From: Clostridia bacterium
Lineage (GTDB): Bacteria; Bacillota; Clostridia; Oscillospirales; CAG-272
DNA length: 51,112 bases
NCBI GenBank assembly: GCA_017456895.1
Contig: JAFTIN010000054.1
Coordinates: 1 to 51,112, forward strand
Reading direction: 5' to 3'
Made by a program: the position numbers and the translations under genes
In this document: piece after piece, positions 14,778-22,990 of the stretch
How positions within the stretch are numbered: position 1 is the stretch's first letter
Layout: the number at the start of each line of letters is the position of its first letter
The notes under the pieces: generated by a model
What the model was told of the DNA's origin: nothing
Database searches by the model: none
Seen by the model: only the letters and a program-made list of their open reading frames with translations

Positions 14778-15022
14778 GTCCTTGAGCCGCAGCTCAAGGA
14801 CGTAAATAACGTGGTACCACCTTGATTTGTAACAATGCAGAATTCATAATGCATAATTACCTCAATACGCTGTAACGGGCGTCAACCGTCGTAGCCTACA
14901 CACCTTTGCGGCTTCGGTACGAGCTCAGAGATGTATTCACTGAAAAGAACTCGCGCGCCTCTCATCACCCGGCAACTTTCTGTTTTCCATTCTTATCAGC
15001 TACTTGTTCTCGTCATAGCTTT
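14778..15022 (-). promoter_or_regulatory. T-box riboswitch leader of tyrS
   Basis: On the minus strand the leader holds the T-box sequence AAGGTGGTACCACG (about 14823-14810) and then a terminator hairpin GTCCTTGAGC / GCTCAAGGAC (14801-14778) with TTTTTTA. A UAC tyrosine codon in GAATACATC (14935-14933) lies on the 3' side of the stem I region and is the probable specifier. Uncharged tRNA-Tyr should favour readthrough. Between stem I and the antiterminator there is an AT-rich near-palindrome (AATTATGCATTATGAATT) unusual for T-boxes. Confidence 0.92.
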
Positions 15023-15028
15023 GAAGTT

Positions 15029-15057
15029 ATTGTATCATAACAAAAGGGAAAAGTCAA
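15029..15057 (-). promoter_or_regulatory. Promoter of the tyrS T-box transcript
   Basis: TTGACT-17-TACAAT on the minus strand, just upstream of the T-box leader. Confidence 0.8.
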
Positions 15058-15158
15058 TATGTTTTTTGTATATTCAATTTATCGTTTTTTGTATTTGTTT
15101 TGATGGATTTATCCTGTCAATATAAATGTATCCGCCTGGGGTAAGATTTCCAAGCAGC

Positions 15159-16160
15159 TCACATTTTCTTCACCGAATATACGGTCGCGTGAGTATAAAA
15201 CTCACCCAAACCGTAGAATCCGTGTCCGTGATTTACAGAATTAGGCTCGGTCTGTGTCTCAAGACAGAAGGCGCCGTGCTTTACCTGCTTGATACCGCCG
15301 TGGAAGTCCGCACCGCTGCCTAAAAAGTTTCCGGTGTAAAGCTGTACGCCCGGCTGGTCGGTATATACCTCCATAGTGATCTCATCTCCCTCGACCTTGG
15401 CAGCGAGACCGAGCTTCTTGCCGTCAAACTCCTTAAATACGGTGGGGTGGAGTATGTAGTTGTGGTCGTAGCCGCCGTCGGTATCGTCTATTCTTTCGCC
15501 TATCGTGTGCGGCTTCCTGAAGTCAAAGGGGGTGCCTATCACGAGCGGCCTTTTTCCCGTGGGGATCAGATCCTCGCCTACCTCGGTGTATTGGTTGGCA
15601 TATACGGTCAGCTTGTGCGAGAGTACGTCGCCGCCAAATCCGTTTAAATTAAAGTAAGAGTGATTGGTGAGCGATATCGGAGTTCTGCCATCGGGGATCG
15701 CTACGTAGAGTATAGAGAGGTCAGAGCCCGTCAGCGTGTAGATGACCTTGACCGCAAGGTTAGAAGGGAAGCCCTCCTCACCGTCATACGACATATATGA
15801 AAATACGATATGCTCCTCATCATACTCCGGAACCTCCCAGAGCCTGAAGTCGAAGCCGTCACCTCCGTGCAGGCAGTTATCTCCGTCGTTCCTCGGTAAG
15901 GAATATTCCTTACCGTCCATCGTAAAACGCGCGCCGGCAATTCTGTTTGCGACACGTCCGATAGTCGCGCCCTGGTGTGAGTCATCGGTGAAATACGGCT
16001 CGAGAGTGTCAAAGCCGCCGACTATATTCTTGCCGTTAAAGATAAAGGAGATGACCCTTGCGCCATAGTCGCTGAATACCACCTCGCACTTATCGTTTTT
16101 TAATGTATATAGGTTGGCATCTCTGCCGCTCGGAGTCTTTCCGAAAAATTCCTTCTTCAT
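15159..16160 (-). CDS. galM: Aldose 1-epimerase (galactose mutarotase)
   Basis: Interconverts alpha and beta anomers of aldoses; 333 residues, cytoplasmic. Family motifs: IGRVANRIAGARF, NCLHGG (His), SLTNHSYFNLNG (catalytic His), GGYDHNY (substrate Asp) and the catalytic Glu in FCLETQTEPN. The start MKKEFFGKTPSGR at 16160 follows AGAGGTG; upstream in-frame codons lack a site. It sits alone between tyrS and a divergent kinase-like gene. It fits the sugar-degrading theme of the region. Confidence 0.95.
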   Translation of the reverse strand: MKKEFFGKTPSGRDANLYTLKNDKCEVVFSDYGARVISFIFNGKNIVGGFDTLEPYFTDDSHQGATIGRVANRIAGARFTMDGKEYSLPRNDGDNCLHGGDGFDFRLWEVPEYDEEHIVFSYMSYDGEEGFPSNLAVKVIYTLTGSDLSILYVAIPDGRTPISLTNHSYFNLNGFGGDVLSHKLTVYANQYTEVGEDLIPTGKRPLVIGTPFDFRKPHTIGERIDDTDGGYDHNYILHPTVFKEFDGKKLGLAAKVEGDEITMEVYTDQPGVQLYTGNFLGSGADFHGGIKQVKHGAFCLETQTEPNSVNHGHGFYGLGEFYTHATVYSVKKM

Positions 16161-16236
16161 AGAGCACCTCTTGGTATTTTGTCGAAAACATTTTATCACA
16201 ACCGAGGATAAAAGTAAACATATAATCTGAAATTCA

Positions 16237-16265
16237 TTGACTTTTCTTTAAACGTGTGGTAAAAT
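16237..16265 (+). promoter_or_regulatory. Promoter of the kinase-like/heparinase-like operon
   Basis: TTGACT-17-TAAAAT, with the predicted transcript start about 35 bases before the kinase-like ATG. Confidence 0.75.
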
Positions 16266-16304
16266 TTAAGTGTCAAAAAAGTGAAACGAACTGTGAGAGA
16301 TAAT

Positions 16305-16814
16305 ATGAAAAAAACAGTTTTTGTAATCAACGGCGCCGGCGGAGTCGGTAAGGATACTCTCTGCGATCTCGCCGCAAAGCATTTCAAGGTTTATAACGTC
16401 TCTAGCATAGATCCCATCAAGGAGATCGCGACTATGACAGGCTGGGCGGGAGAAAAGACGGATAAAGCGCGCAGATTCCTCTCGGACATCAAGCGCCTTA
16501 CCATAGAATACAACGATTACCCCACAAAATGGGGTAAGGCTCGCTTCGACGAGTTTATGCAGTCGGAAAATGAGATCATGTTCTTCCACATCCGTGAGGC
16601 CGAGGAGATCAGAAAATACGTTCTTGCGACCGGCGGCGTTGCCAAGACGCTTCTTATCCGCGGCGGTGATAGAATGAACAAGTCGCACTACGGCAACGTG
16701 TCGGACGATCTCGTGGAGAACTATTCCTACGACTATTATTTCGTTAACGATAAGTCTCTTGAGGAGACGGAAAAGGCTTTCTGTGAATTTTTACAGAGCG
16801 TGATGGCAGAGTGA
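16305..16814 (+). CDS. P-loop kinase-like protein (deoxynucleotide monophosphate kinase-like)
   Basis: 169-residue P-loop protein with Walker A GAGGVGKDT (residues 10-18). Conserved elements NVSSIDPIKEIA, FFHIREAEEI and LLIRGG resemble bacteriophage-type dNMP kinases. The start at 16305 follows GAGAGA; a GTG at 16281 lies too close to the -10 box. It is 22 bp upstream of the heparinase-like gene and shares its promoter, a pairing with no obvious reason. Substrate could be a nucleotide, a sugar or something else; I would not name it further. Confidence 0.75.
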   Translation: MKKTVFVINGAGGVGKDTLCDLAAKHFKVYNVSSIDPIKEIATMTGWAGEKTDKARRFLSDIKRLTIEYNDYPTKWGKARFDEFMQSENEIMFFHIREAEEIRKYVLATGGVAKTLLIRGGDRMNKSHYGNVSDDLVENYSYDYYFVNDKSLEETEKAFCEFLQSVMAE

Positions 16815-16836
16815 TTCTGCGACAAACGGAGAAACC

Positions 16837-18540
16837 ATGGCAAAGATTTTTAGAGAGTTCACCCCCGAAAAGCTTGAGCAGGTGAGAACTCACCCCTATT
16901 ACGAGAAGGCTCGTAAAACAATAATCGAGAGGGCGGATCACTATGCGGTTACCGACCCCCCGGTAATGAAGTTTTCAAAAATACATCTCTACGTCGAGTG
17001 CGGCAACCGCGAGATATTTGAGCGCGACCACGTCGAGTACGAGACCAGAATGCTCACCCTCTTTCTCGCATATCTTATTACCGAGGATGAGAAGTACCTG
17101 TCGCCCCTTGCGGATATTATGTGGAGCATATGCGACTTTGAGTCCTGGTCCATACCCGCGCACGTTTCCGAGGAGCTATCTATAGAGGAGAGAAGACGTA
17201 ATCTCGACCTTTGCTCCTGTATCCTTGGATACAGACTCTCCGAGATAGTCTATCTTATCGGTGATAAGCTTCCCGCTCTCGTGGTTAAACGAGTGAAGGC
17301 AGAGGTTAGGTACCGAGTTATCGAGTCCTTTAGGGACTGCGCAGGAGAGAAGAGATATTTCTGGCTCACAGGCACCAACAACTGGGCTGCGGTCTGTATC
17401 GCCGGTGTTCTTTGTTCATATCTGTACCTCGCCACCGACGAGGAGATCAAGGAGCAGCTCCCCAGAATGATGACTATAGCTGACAACTACCTTGGCGGAT
17501 TTGAGGACGATGGCTGCTGTACCGAGGGCTACGCCTACTGGAACTACGGCTTCTCCTTCTTCTGCGTGTTTGCCAAGATGCTCCTTGACTATACCGACGG
17601 CGAGATCAACTATTTCGAGAACAAAAAAGTGCGTAAGATCGCCATGTTCCAACAAAATATACTCCTTAACGAGACTCAGTGTCTTAGCTTTTCGGACGGC
17701 GGACTGGACTTTGAGCCTTATATATGGCTCTCACATTTCTTGAAGAGGATCTATCCCGAGATGCGCCTTCCCGCGCTTCCTCGCGAGTGTGTTATAGATT
17801 ACTCCACGGCTCCGCTTAAACAGGGAGCTCCCATCAGATACATACTCTGGACCGACCCCGATCTTAAAACGAGGGGTATGACTCCCAAGAGCCATATATT
17901 CAAGAATGCAGAGTGGTTTCTTCACCACGGTGAGGGCTACTCCCTCGGCGCAAAGGCAGGGCATAATAAAGAGTTCCATAATCACAACGACGTCGGCTCC
18001 TTCCTCGTTTCCAAGGGAGGCAGGGTCACATTCTGCGACCCGGGTGGAGGAGAATATACTGCAGACTACTTCGGCGAGAACAGATACTCCATCTTCGTTA
18101 CCTCGGGCAGGGCTCATTCGGTACCTGTTATCAACGGTAAGTATCAGTCTTTCGGTAAACGCGAGGGCGGTGTTATCATAGCCGAAAAAGACCGCTTTAA
18201 ATTCAGTATGAAGGGCGGATATGAGATAGATACTCTCGACTCTCTCGTCCGTGATTTTGAGTGCCTTGAGGACGGTATACGCCTTACCGATACCTTTGAG
18301 TTTTCCGAGTGCCCCGCCTCGGTTGCAGAGCGTTTCGTGTCACTCTTGCCCATCGAGCAGGGGGACGGATGCCTCATCTGCGGTGATGCAACTCTCACCT
18401 ATGATAAGGAGCTCTTTGACACCTCCTTCGACTCCGAGATCGTCTCCCGTAAGGGAGGTGTAAAGGAGACTGTTTACTACGTCGACCTTACGGTAAAGAG
18501 GCCCGAAAAGTGCTTTGAATTAATCTTTGAAATCAAGTAA
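16837..18540 (+). CDS. Heparinase II/III-like polysaccharide lyase family protein, no signal peptide
   Basis: 567 residues with the heparinase II/III layout: an alpha-helical (alpha/alpha) domain to about residue 330, then a beta-sandwich domain. Likely active-site elements are GTNNWAAV (Asn about 181), GYAYWNYG (Tyr) and EFHNHNDVGSFLV (His381, His383), where PL12/PL21-type enzymes carry their Asn/Tyr/His set. No signal peptide is seen, so it would act on imported oligosaccharides in the cytoplasm. It is the second gene of an operon with the P-loop kinase-like gene. Uronic-acid oligosaccharide substrate is inference. Confidence 0.85.
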   Translation: MAKIFREFTPEKLEQVRTHPYYEKARKTIIERADHYAVTDPPVMKFSKIHLYVECGNREIFERDHVEYETRMLTLFLAYLITEDEKYLSPLADIMWSICDFESWSIPAHVSEELSIEERRRNLDLCSCILGYRLSEIVYLIGDKLPALVVKRVKAEVRYRVIESFRDCAGEKRYFWLTGTNNWAAVCIAGVLCSYLYLATDEEIKEQLPRMMTIADNYLGGFEDDGCCTEGYAYWNYGFSFFCVFAKMLLDYTDGEINYFENKKVRKIAMFQQNILLNETQCLSFSDGGLDFEPYIWLSHFLKRIYPEMRLPALPRECVIDYSTAPLKQGAPIRYILWTDPDLKTRGMTPKSHIFKNAEWFLHHGEGYSLGAKAGHNKEFHNHNDVGSFLVSKGGRVTFCDPGGGEYTADYFGENRYSIFVTSGRAHSVPVINGKYQSFGKREGGVIIAEKDRFKFSMKGGYEIDTLDSLVRDFECLEDGIRLTDTFEFSECPASVAERFVSLLPIEQGDGCLICGDATLTYDKELFDTSFDSEIVSRKGGVKETVYYVDLTVKRPEKCFELIFEIK

Positions 18541-18541
18541 G

Positions 18542-18580
18542 AAAAACCACCGTGATCACACTATGATCGCGGTGGTTTTT
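18542..18580. terminator. Terminator after the heparinase-like gene
   Basis: Stem AAACCACCGTGATCA / TGATCGCGGTGGTTT with one mismatch, followed by TTTAAAAT; A-rich on the other side, so possibly two-way. Confidence 0.85.
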
Positions 18581-18668
18581 AAAATATAAAGCTATATTAT
18601 GTGGCAGAAAGCATTATCAAAGTCAATTGTCAACGCTCGATAGCCGTGTATAAGCGTGCATTCTACCG

Positions 18669-20126
18669 TTAAAGCAGAATACAGAGCAGTCCTCCTGCGC
18701 CCTCGTTTATTATCCTCTCCAGAGTCTCGCCGAGCTTTTCTCTCGACTCGTCGGGCATATGCTCGAGCTTCGACTTCATACCGTCGCTGACAAGGTCGTA
18801 CAGGGATTTGCCGAACATGTTGGACTCCCATATCCTTTCCGGTGCTTCCTCATACTCGGAGATCAAGTATTTAACGACTTCCTCTGACTGCTCCGCAGAG
18901 CCGACGACGGGGCATAGATCCGCCCTTATTCCGGTCTTTATCATATGGATCGATTCGGCTCGTGCACTCACCTTTACACCGTATCCGTTTGCTTGCTTTA
19001 CCAGCCTTGGCTCGTCGAGACGCATCTCATCTGCTGTGGGCATAACTATGCCGTATCCCTTGCTCTCGACGTCTGCAAGAGCATCGGCTATTTTGTCATA
19101 CTTTTTCTTAACGTTCGCCAGTTCGTTTACTGTGGAGAATAAGCGCTTTTTATCCGTAACGTCTAAACCGGTTACTTCCGCAAGAGTCTCGTAGTAGGTT
19201 TCGTCGGATAGTGGGATAGACATCTCGCCGGTTCCGTCTCCTGCATCGATTCTTTCAAGCTTGATACCGGTGTGTCTATCAAGGGCAGGGGATATATCGC
19301 CGATCTTTTCTGCCTCGTCGGTGAAGCGGCTTATACACTCGAGCATATCGCATCTTAACCTGTGATCGCTCGGCAGAGCGAGAGTCCAGTCTGGGAGTTT
19401 AAATCGTAATTCCTTAATGGGGAACTCACCGAGCACCAGCGCGAGTATCTCTCGTATATCCTCACTGTTTAGGTCGGGACAGCTTACGAGCGCTACGGGT
19501 ACTCCGTACTTTTCCTCAAGCTCAAGCGCAAGAGCTTTTGCTTCATCGCTGCCGGGATGCGCGGAGTTTAGCACGATGGCGAAGGGCTTGCCAAGTTTTT
19601 TTAACTCACTTGCTACTCTTTCCTCGGCCTCTATGTAGTCTTCTCTCGGAATATCCGTTATAGTTCCGTCGGTAGTTACCAGCATTCCAATTGTTGAGTG
19701 CTCGCCGATAACCTTACTTGTGCCGAGTTCTGCGGCTTCGGTGAAGGGCATAGCCTCCTCGCTCCACGGAGTCATGATCATTCTTTGAACTCCGTCCTCC
19801 TCAGAGCCCAGAGCGCCGCCCACCATATATCCGACACAGTCTATCATTTTTACGTTCAGCTCGGTTTCTCCTACGTTGATCTTCACCGACTCATCGGGCA
19901 CGAACTTCGGCTCGGTCGTCATAACCGTCCTGCCCGTCGCACTCTGCGGTATCTCGTCGATAGTGCGCTGCTTGTCGTACTCGTCCTCAATGTTCGGCAG
20001 TACAATACTGTCGAGGAACCTGTGGATAAAGGTGGATTTTCCCGTCCTTACGGGTCCGACGACTCCTATGTATATGTCGCCTCCCGTCCTTTTCGCTATA
20101 TCTCTGTATATCGAGTTATCCTGCAT
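18669..20126 (-). CDS. spoIVA: Stage IV sporulation protein A (spore coat ATPase)
   Basis: Cytoskeleton-like ATPase that polymerises on the forespore surface as the base of the spore coat. 485 residues, close to the usual ~490. Walker A is GPVRTGKST (24-32) after MQDNSIYRDIAKRTGGDIYI. Further family stretches are TVMTTEPKFVP, DCVGYMVGGALG and MTPWSEEAMPF. It ends at GGLLCILL, typical of the family. The start is set by homology and AAAGGATCTAT just upstream; 29 further in-frame codons upstream are rejected. Its presence shows a sporulating lineage. The upstream CATACG-type -10 might be sigma-E dependent, not proven. Confidence 0.98.
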   Translation of the reverse strand: MQDNSIYRDIAKRTGGDIYIGVVGPVRTGKSTFIHRFLDSIVLPNIEDEYDKQRTIDEIPQSATGRTVMTTEPKFVPDESVKINVGETELNVKMIDCVGYMVGGALGSEEDGVQRMIMTPWSEEAMPFTEAAELGTSKVIGEHSTIGMLVTTDGTITDIPREDYIEAEERVASELKKLGKPFAIVLNSAHPGSDEAKALALELEEKYGVPVALVSCPDLNSEDIREILALVLGEFPIKELRFKLPDWTLALPSDHRLRCDMLECISRFTDEAEKIGDISPALDRHTGIKLERIDAGDGTGEMSIPLSDETYYETLAEVTGLDVTDKKRLFSTVNELANVKKKYDKIADALADVESKGYGIVMPTADEMRLDEPRLVKQANGYGVKVSARAESIHMIKTGIRADLCPVVGSAEQSEEVVKYLISEYEEAPERIWESNMFGKSLYDLVSDGMKSKLEHMPDESREKLGETLERIINEGAGGLLCILL

Positions 20127-20235
20127 ATAGATCCTTTCCGTCGCAGAGCGACAACACAAATTTGTTTTCATACAAGCGTATGCCAAAGAAGAATGAATTA
20201 TACCTTTTGTCAAAAGAAGAATTTGTTACATTGCT

Positions 20236-20264
20236 TGACAATTGCATAGGGGTGTGGTACTATG
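20236..20264 (+). promoter_or_regulatory. Promoter of the second heparinase-like gene
   Basis: TTGACA-17-TACTAT. The predicted transcript start is near 20271, giving a leader of about 83 bases. Confidence 0.85.
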
Positions 20265-20353
20265 TTTATAAAGATTTTTAAGCTGGAGCGGAGCTTGTAC
20301 TTATTCTCGCGTTTTCTTTGGCATGCCGCTCAAAAAACGGAAAGGATGATAAT

Positions 20354-22720
20354 ATGACAATGGATAATATACAAGATAATCAGCAGAGTATTGACTCCTG
20401 CATCGACCCAAATGAGCGTTACAATGCTCAAATTAAGCAATACGTGGAGCTGATAAATAGATTTGATACCGAGGATTTTGGAACAATGCCGTCTGTTGAG
20501 CTCTCCGGTTTTTATAATAAGCCTCTCTATTCCCCCGTGAAGGGGGAGCATCCGCGTCTTTTGTTTACCTCGGATGATAAAGAGAGAATAATCAACGGTT
20601 TTTCAAAGAAGGAAAACAAAGTTGCTTTTTCAAAATACGAGTCTCTGATCTTGCAGGATACGTCCGGCAGCTTTATGGGGGGCACGGATTCGACCAATAT
20701 AAACTTTGACGTTTTGTCGATCATTGAGGCAAAGGCGTTCAGATATGCCATAACCGGAGAAAAATTATACGGATATCAGGCTGTATACGCAGTTAAGAAC
20801 TCGATTCTTACAATAGATGTCGTTAAAGGCTATTCCGATCCGTACCGTTATTACGGACACGTTATGTTTGTTGCCGCCTGTGTTTACGATTGGTGCTACG
20901 ATCTGCTCAGCGATGTAGATAAGCAGCAGCTGATCAACGGCTGCGTTACACTGATGACAAAATTTGAGATCGGCTTCCCTCCGAGTAAGGCGGGGGGTGT
21001 AACCGGACATAATTTTGAGTGTCAGCTTCTCAATAATATCCTTGCCTTCGCAATATCTGTGTATGATGAGTATCCTCAAATCTACGAGTACGCCGCAGGC
21101 AGATTGTTTGATGAGTATGCAGAATCGCAGAACATCATATACGCATCGGGAATGCAGCACGAGGGTAACTATTACGGGCCTTTCCGTATGGGATTTACGA
21201 TGAAAGCTCAGGTCTTGATGTCTGTTATGTCACACGGCAAGTGCGCGCTGTTTGATAAGGAGAGCTTACACTCGGTTTGCGACACCTACATTGATATGAT
21301 CGCTCCTGACGGATATACGTTTAGAATAGGTGACAGTGAATTAAAGGTTAGTGTAAAAGGTGCTGACTATACCTCTATGTTCTTCTGGGCGTCGACCTAT
21401 TTTGGCGATCCAAATATGAAGAGCCTCTATCTTGATGCGTATAGTAGCAGCGACAGTCTGTTGAGCCATTATTCGGGCGTATCCTCCGTCTGGTTCTTGA
21501 TCTTTAATGATCCGGATCTAAAGCCTAAACCGGCGTATGAAGGACGTGGCCTTATTAATGTAGGAAGATTTCCGCTTACCAAGATTTTTGCAAGGAGTGA
21601 TTGGAATGACAAGCAGGCCTTTGCAATCTATATGACTATGCCCGAAATGTTCTTGACGAGCCACGATCATATGGAGTGCGGTTCATTCCAGATTTACTAC
21701 AAAGGAATGCTCGTTTCCGACTCGGGATATTACGACGGATACGGAACCAAGCACCATAATTGGTACTCTCGTCAAACCATTTCTTCCAATTCGTTGTTGA
21801 TATATAATACGGATATGCCCGAGGAACTCGCCTTTATAGATGGGAAATACTCGGGGGGTCAGTCCTTAGATCCGGGTAGATGCCGTAGGTATGTTCCTAC
21901 TTCGATACGTGATGCGCTTGATACCTTACAGTGCGTATCCTTGGGAAAGGCGTCTAAAGAAGTGGATGGCAAGTATTTCTACACTTATCTTGCGGCAGAT
22001 ATGACTAAGGCTTACGATGAAGTTACCGTGGATGAAGTAACCAGATATATGATTTCCGTCGCCACTAAAGATGCGGATTATCCTATGGTGTTTGCGACCT
22101 TTGATCGCATAACGGCAAAAAAAGCAGAGTATAAGAAGACCTCGCTTCTTCACGCTCTTGTCAGGCCGGAAGTGACGGATGAAGGCTTTGTTATCATTAG
22201 TAACACAGAAGATGATAATAGAGGAAAGCTGATCTCTCAGTCGCTTATCACCGATATGAAGACTACGGTATACGGCGGAAACGGAGAAGAATATAGCGTC
22301 AACGGTGAGTACTGTACACCTAACGGTTACAATGCTTCAATGCCCGAATACCGTATAGAAAGTACACCTGTGAATGCATCTTTGACAGATCAATTCCTGA
22401 CTGTTATGTACGTCACGGATTCGTACAACAGCTCAGAGCCCATAAAGGCTAAGGAGATCGAAACCGATGACGTAGCAGGAGCCGTTATTTTCAATCAGGT
22501 GATGATCTTCCCGAAAAATGAAAAGAAGATAGATTGGACTATCCGCTTTAATACGGATAACGCTCAGCAGTTGGATTATTATATTGTCGGAATAACCTCC
22601 GGTAAGTGGAGTGTTTCCGTCAATGGCAGTCTGATCAAGACAGCAACGGTAATCGATAACGAAGGGATCCTCACCTTTACCGCTCCGGCAGGAAGCGTTG
22701 AGATCGCGCCCGTTCGATAA
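20354..22720 (+). CDS. Heparinase II/III-like protein, second paralogue, no signal peptide
   Basis: 788 residues. The N-terminal half is the helical domain (GEHPRLLFTSDDK, DPYRYYGHVMFVAACVYDWC, GHNFECQLLNNILAF, GMQHEGNYYGPFR). The C-terminal half is beta-rich with FARSDWNDKQAFAIYMTMPE and SHDHMECGSFQIYY, a His-containing segment like the heparinase II/III HNHxD region. The start at 20354 follows GGAAAGGATG; the N-terminus (MTMDNIQDNQQ) is polar, so it is probably cytoplasmic, odd for a polysaccharide lyase of this size. It is longer than and distinct from the 567-residue paralogue. Substrate unknown. Confidence 0.82.
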   Translation: MTMDNIQDNQQSIDSCIDPNERYNAQIKQYVELINRFDTEDFGTMPSVELSGFYNKPLYSPVKGEHPRLLFTSDDKERIINGFSKKENKVAFSKYESLILQDTSGSFMGGTDSTNINFDVLSIIEAKAFRYAITGEKLYGYQAVYAVKNSILTIDVVKGYSDPYRYYGHVMFVAACVYDWCYDLLSDVDKQQLINGCVTLMTKFEIGFPPSKAGGVTGHNFECQLLNNILAFAISVYDEYPQIYEYAAGRLFDEYAESQNIIYASGMQHEGNYYGPFRMGFTMKAQVLMSVMSHGKCALFDKESLHSVCDTYIDMIAPDGYTFRIGDSELKVSVKGADYTSMFFWASTYFGDPNMKSLYLDAYSSSDSLLSHYSGVSSVWFLIFNDPDLKPKPAYEGRGLINVGRFPLTKIFARSDWNDKQAFAIYMTMPEMFLTSHDHMECGSFQIYYKGMLVSDSGYYDGYGTKHHNWYSRQTISSNSLLIYNTDMPEELAFIDGKYSGGQSLDPGRCRRYVPTSIRDALDTLQCVSLGKASKEVDGKYFYTYLAADMTKAYDEVTVDEVTRYMISVATKDADYPMVFATFDRITAKKAEYKKTSLLHALVRPEVTDEGFVIISNTEDDNRGKLISQSLITDMKTTVYGGNGEEYSVNGEYCTPNGYNASMPEYRIESTPVNASLTDQFLTVMYVTDSYNSSEPIKAKEIETDDVAGAVIFNQVMIFPKNEKKIDWTIRFNTDNAQQLDYYIVGITSGKWSVSVNGSLIKTATVIDNEGILTFTAPAGSVEIAPVR

Positions 22721-22775
22721 ATACGTGTCGTGCGTAGAATATCTTTCGCGTTTTAAGATGAATTGTTAAAAAAAT

Positions 22776-22800
22776 GGGGTGGCTGAAACTCAGCCACCCC
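22776..22800 (-). terminator. Terminator-like hairpin with T-tract on the minus strand
   Basis: Perfect 11-bp stem GGGGTGGCTGA / TCAGCCACCCC with a 3-base loop. On the minus strand it is followed by ATTTTTTTAAC; on plus only by AAAATTG. It lies between two plus-strand genes, so its orientation does not match them. Confidence 0.65.
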
Positions 22801-22901
22801 AAAATTGTACCCATAGTATACTTCATATCTGACTTCATCTTCGATAGAGGCGGATTTTACATATTAATTAGCTGAAAATATAGCGCAGACAACATCCGAT
22901 A

Positions 22902-22930
22902 TTGACATATTTTAATGTTCGTTGTATACT
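22902..22930 (+). promoter_or_regulatory. Promoter of the SGNH multi-domain gene
   Basis: TTGACA-17-TATACT, about 60 bases before the ATG at 22991. Confidence 0.85.
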
Positions 22931-22990
22931 AAAAGAAAAATATTTTTTAAAAAAAGCCGCAGTATCCTCAAAAAAGAGAGAAGGACAGCT

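Noticed and set aside
20130-20213. Longer N-terminus for SpoIVA
   Set aside because: The family begins at MQDNSIYRDIAKR and a ribosome binding site precedes that codon.
20262-20355. Short open frame (about 30 codons) whose stop overlaps the second heparinase-like start by ATGA
   Set aside because: Its ATG lies inside the -10 box of the promoter, so it cannot be on the transcript.
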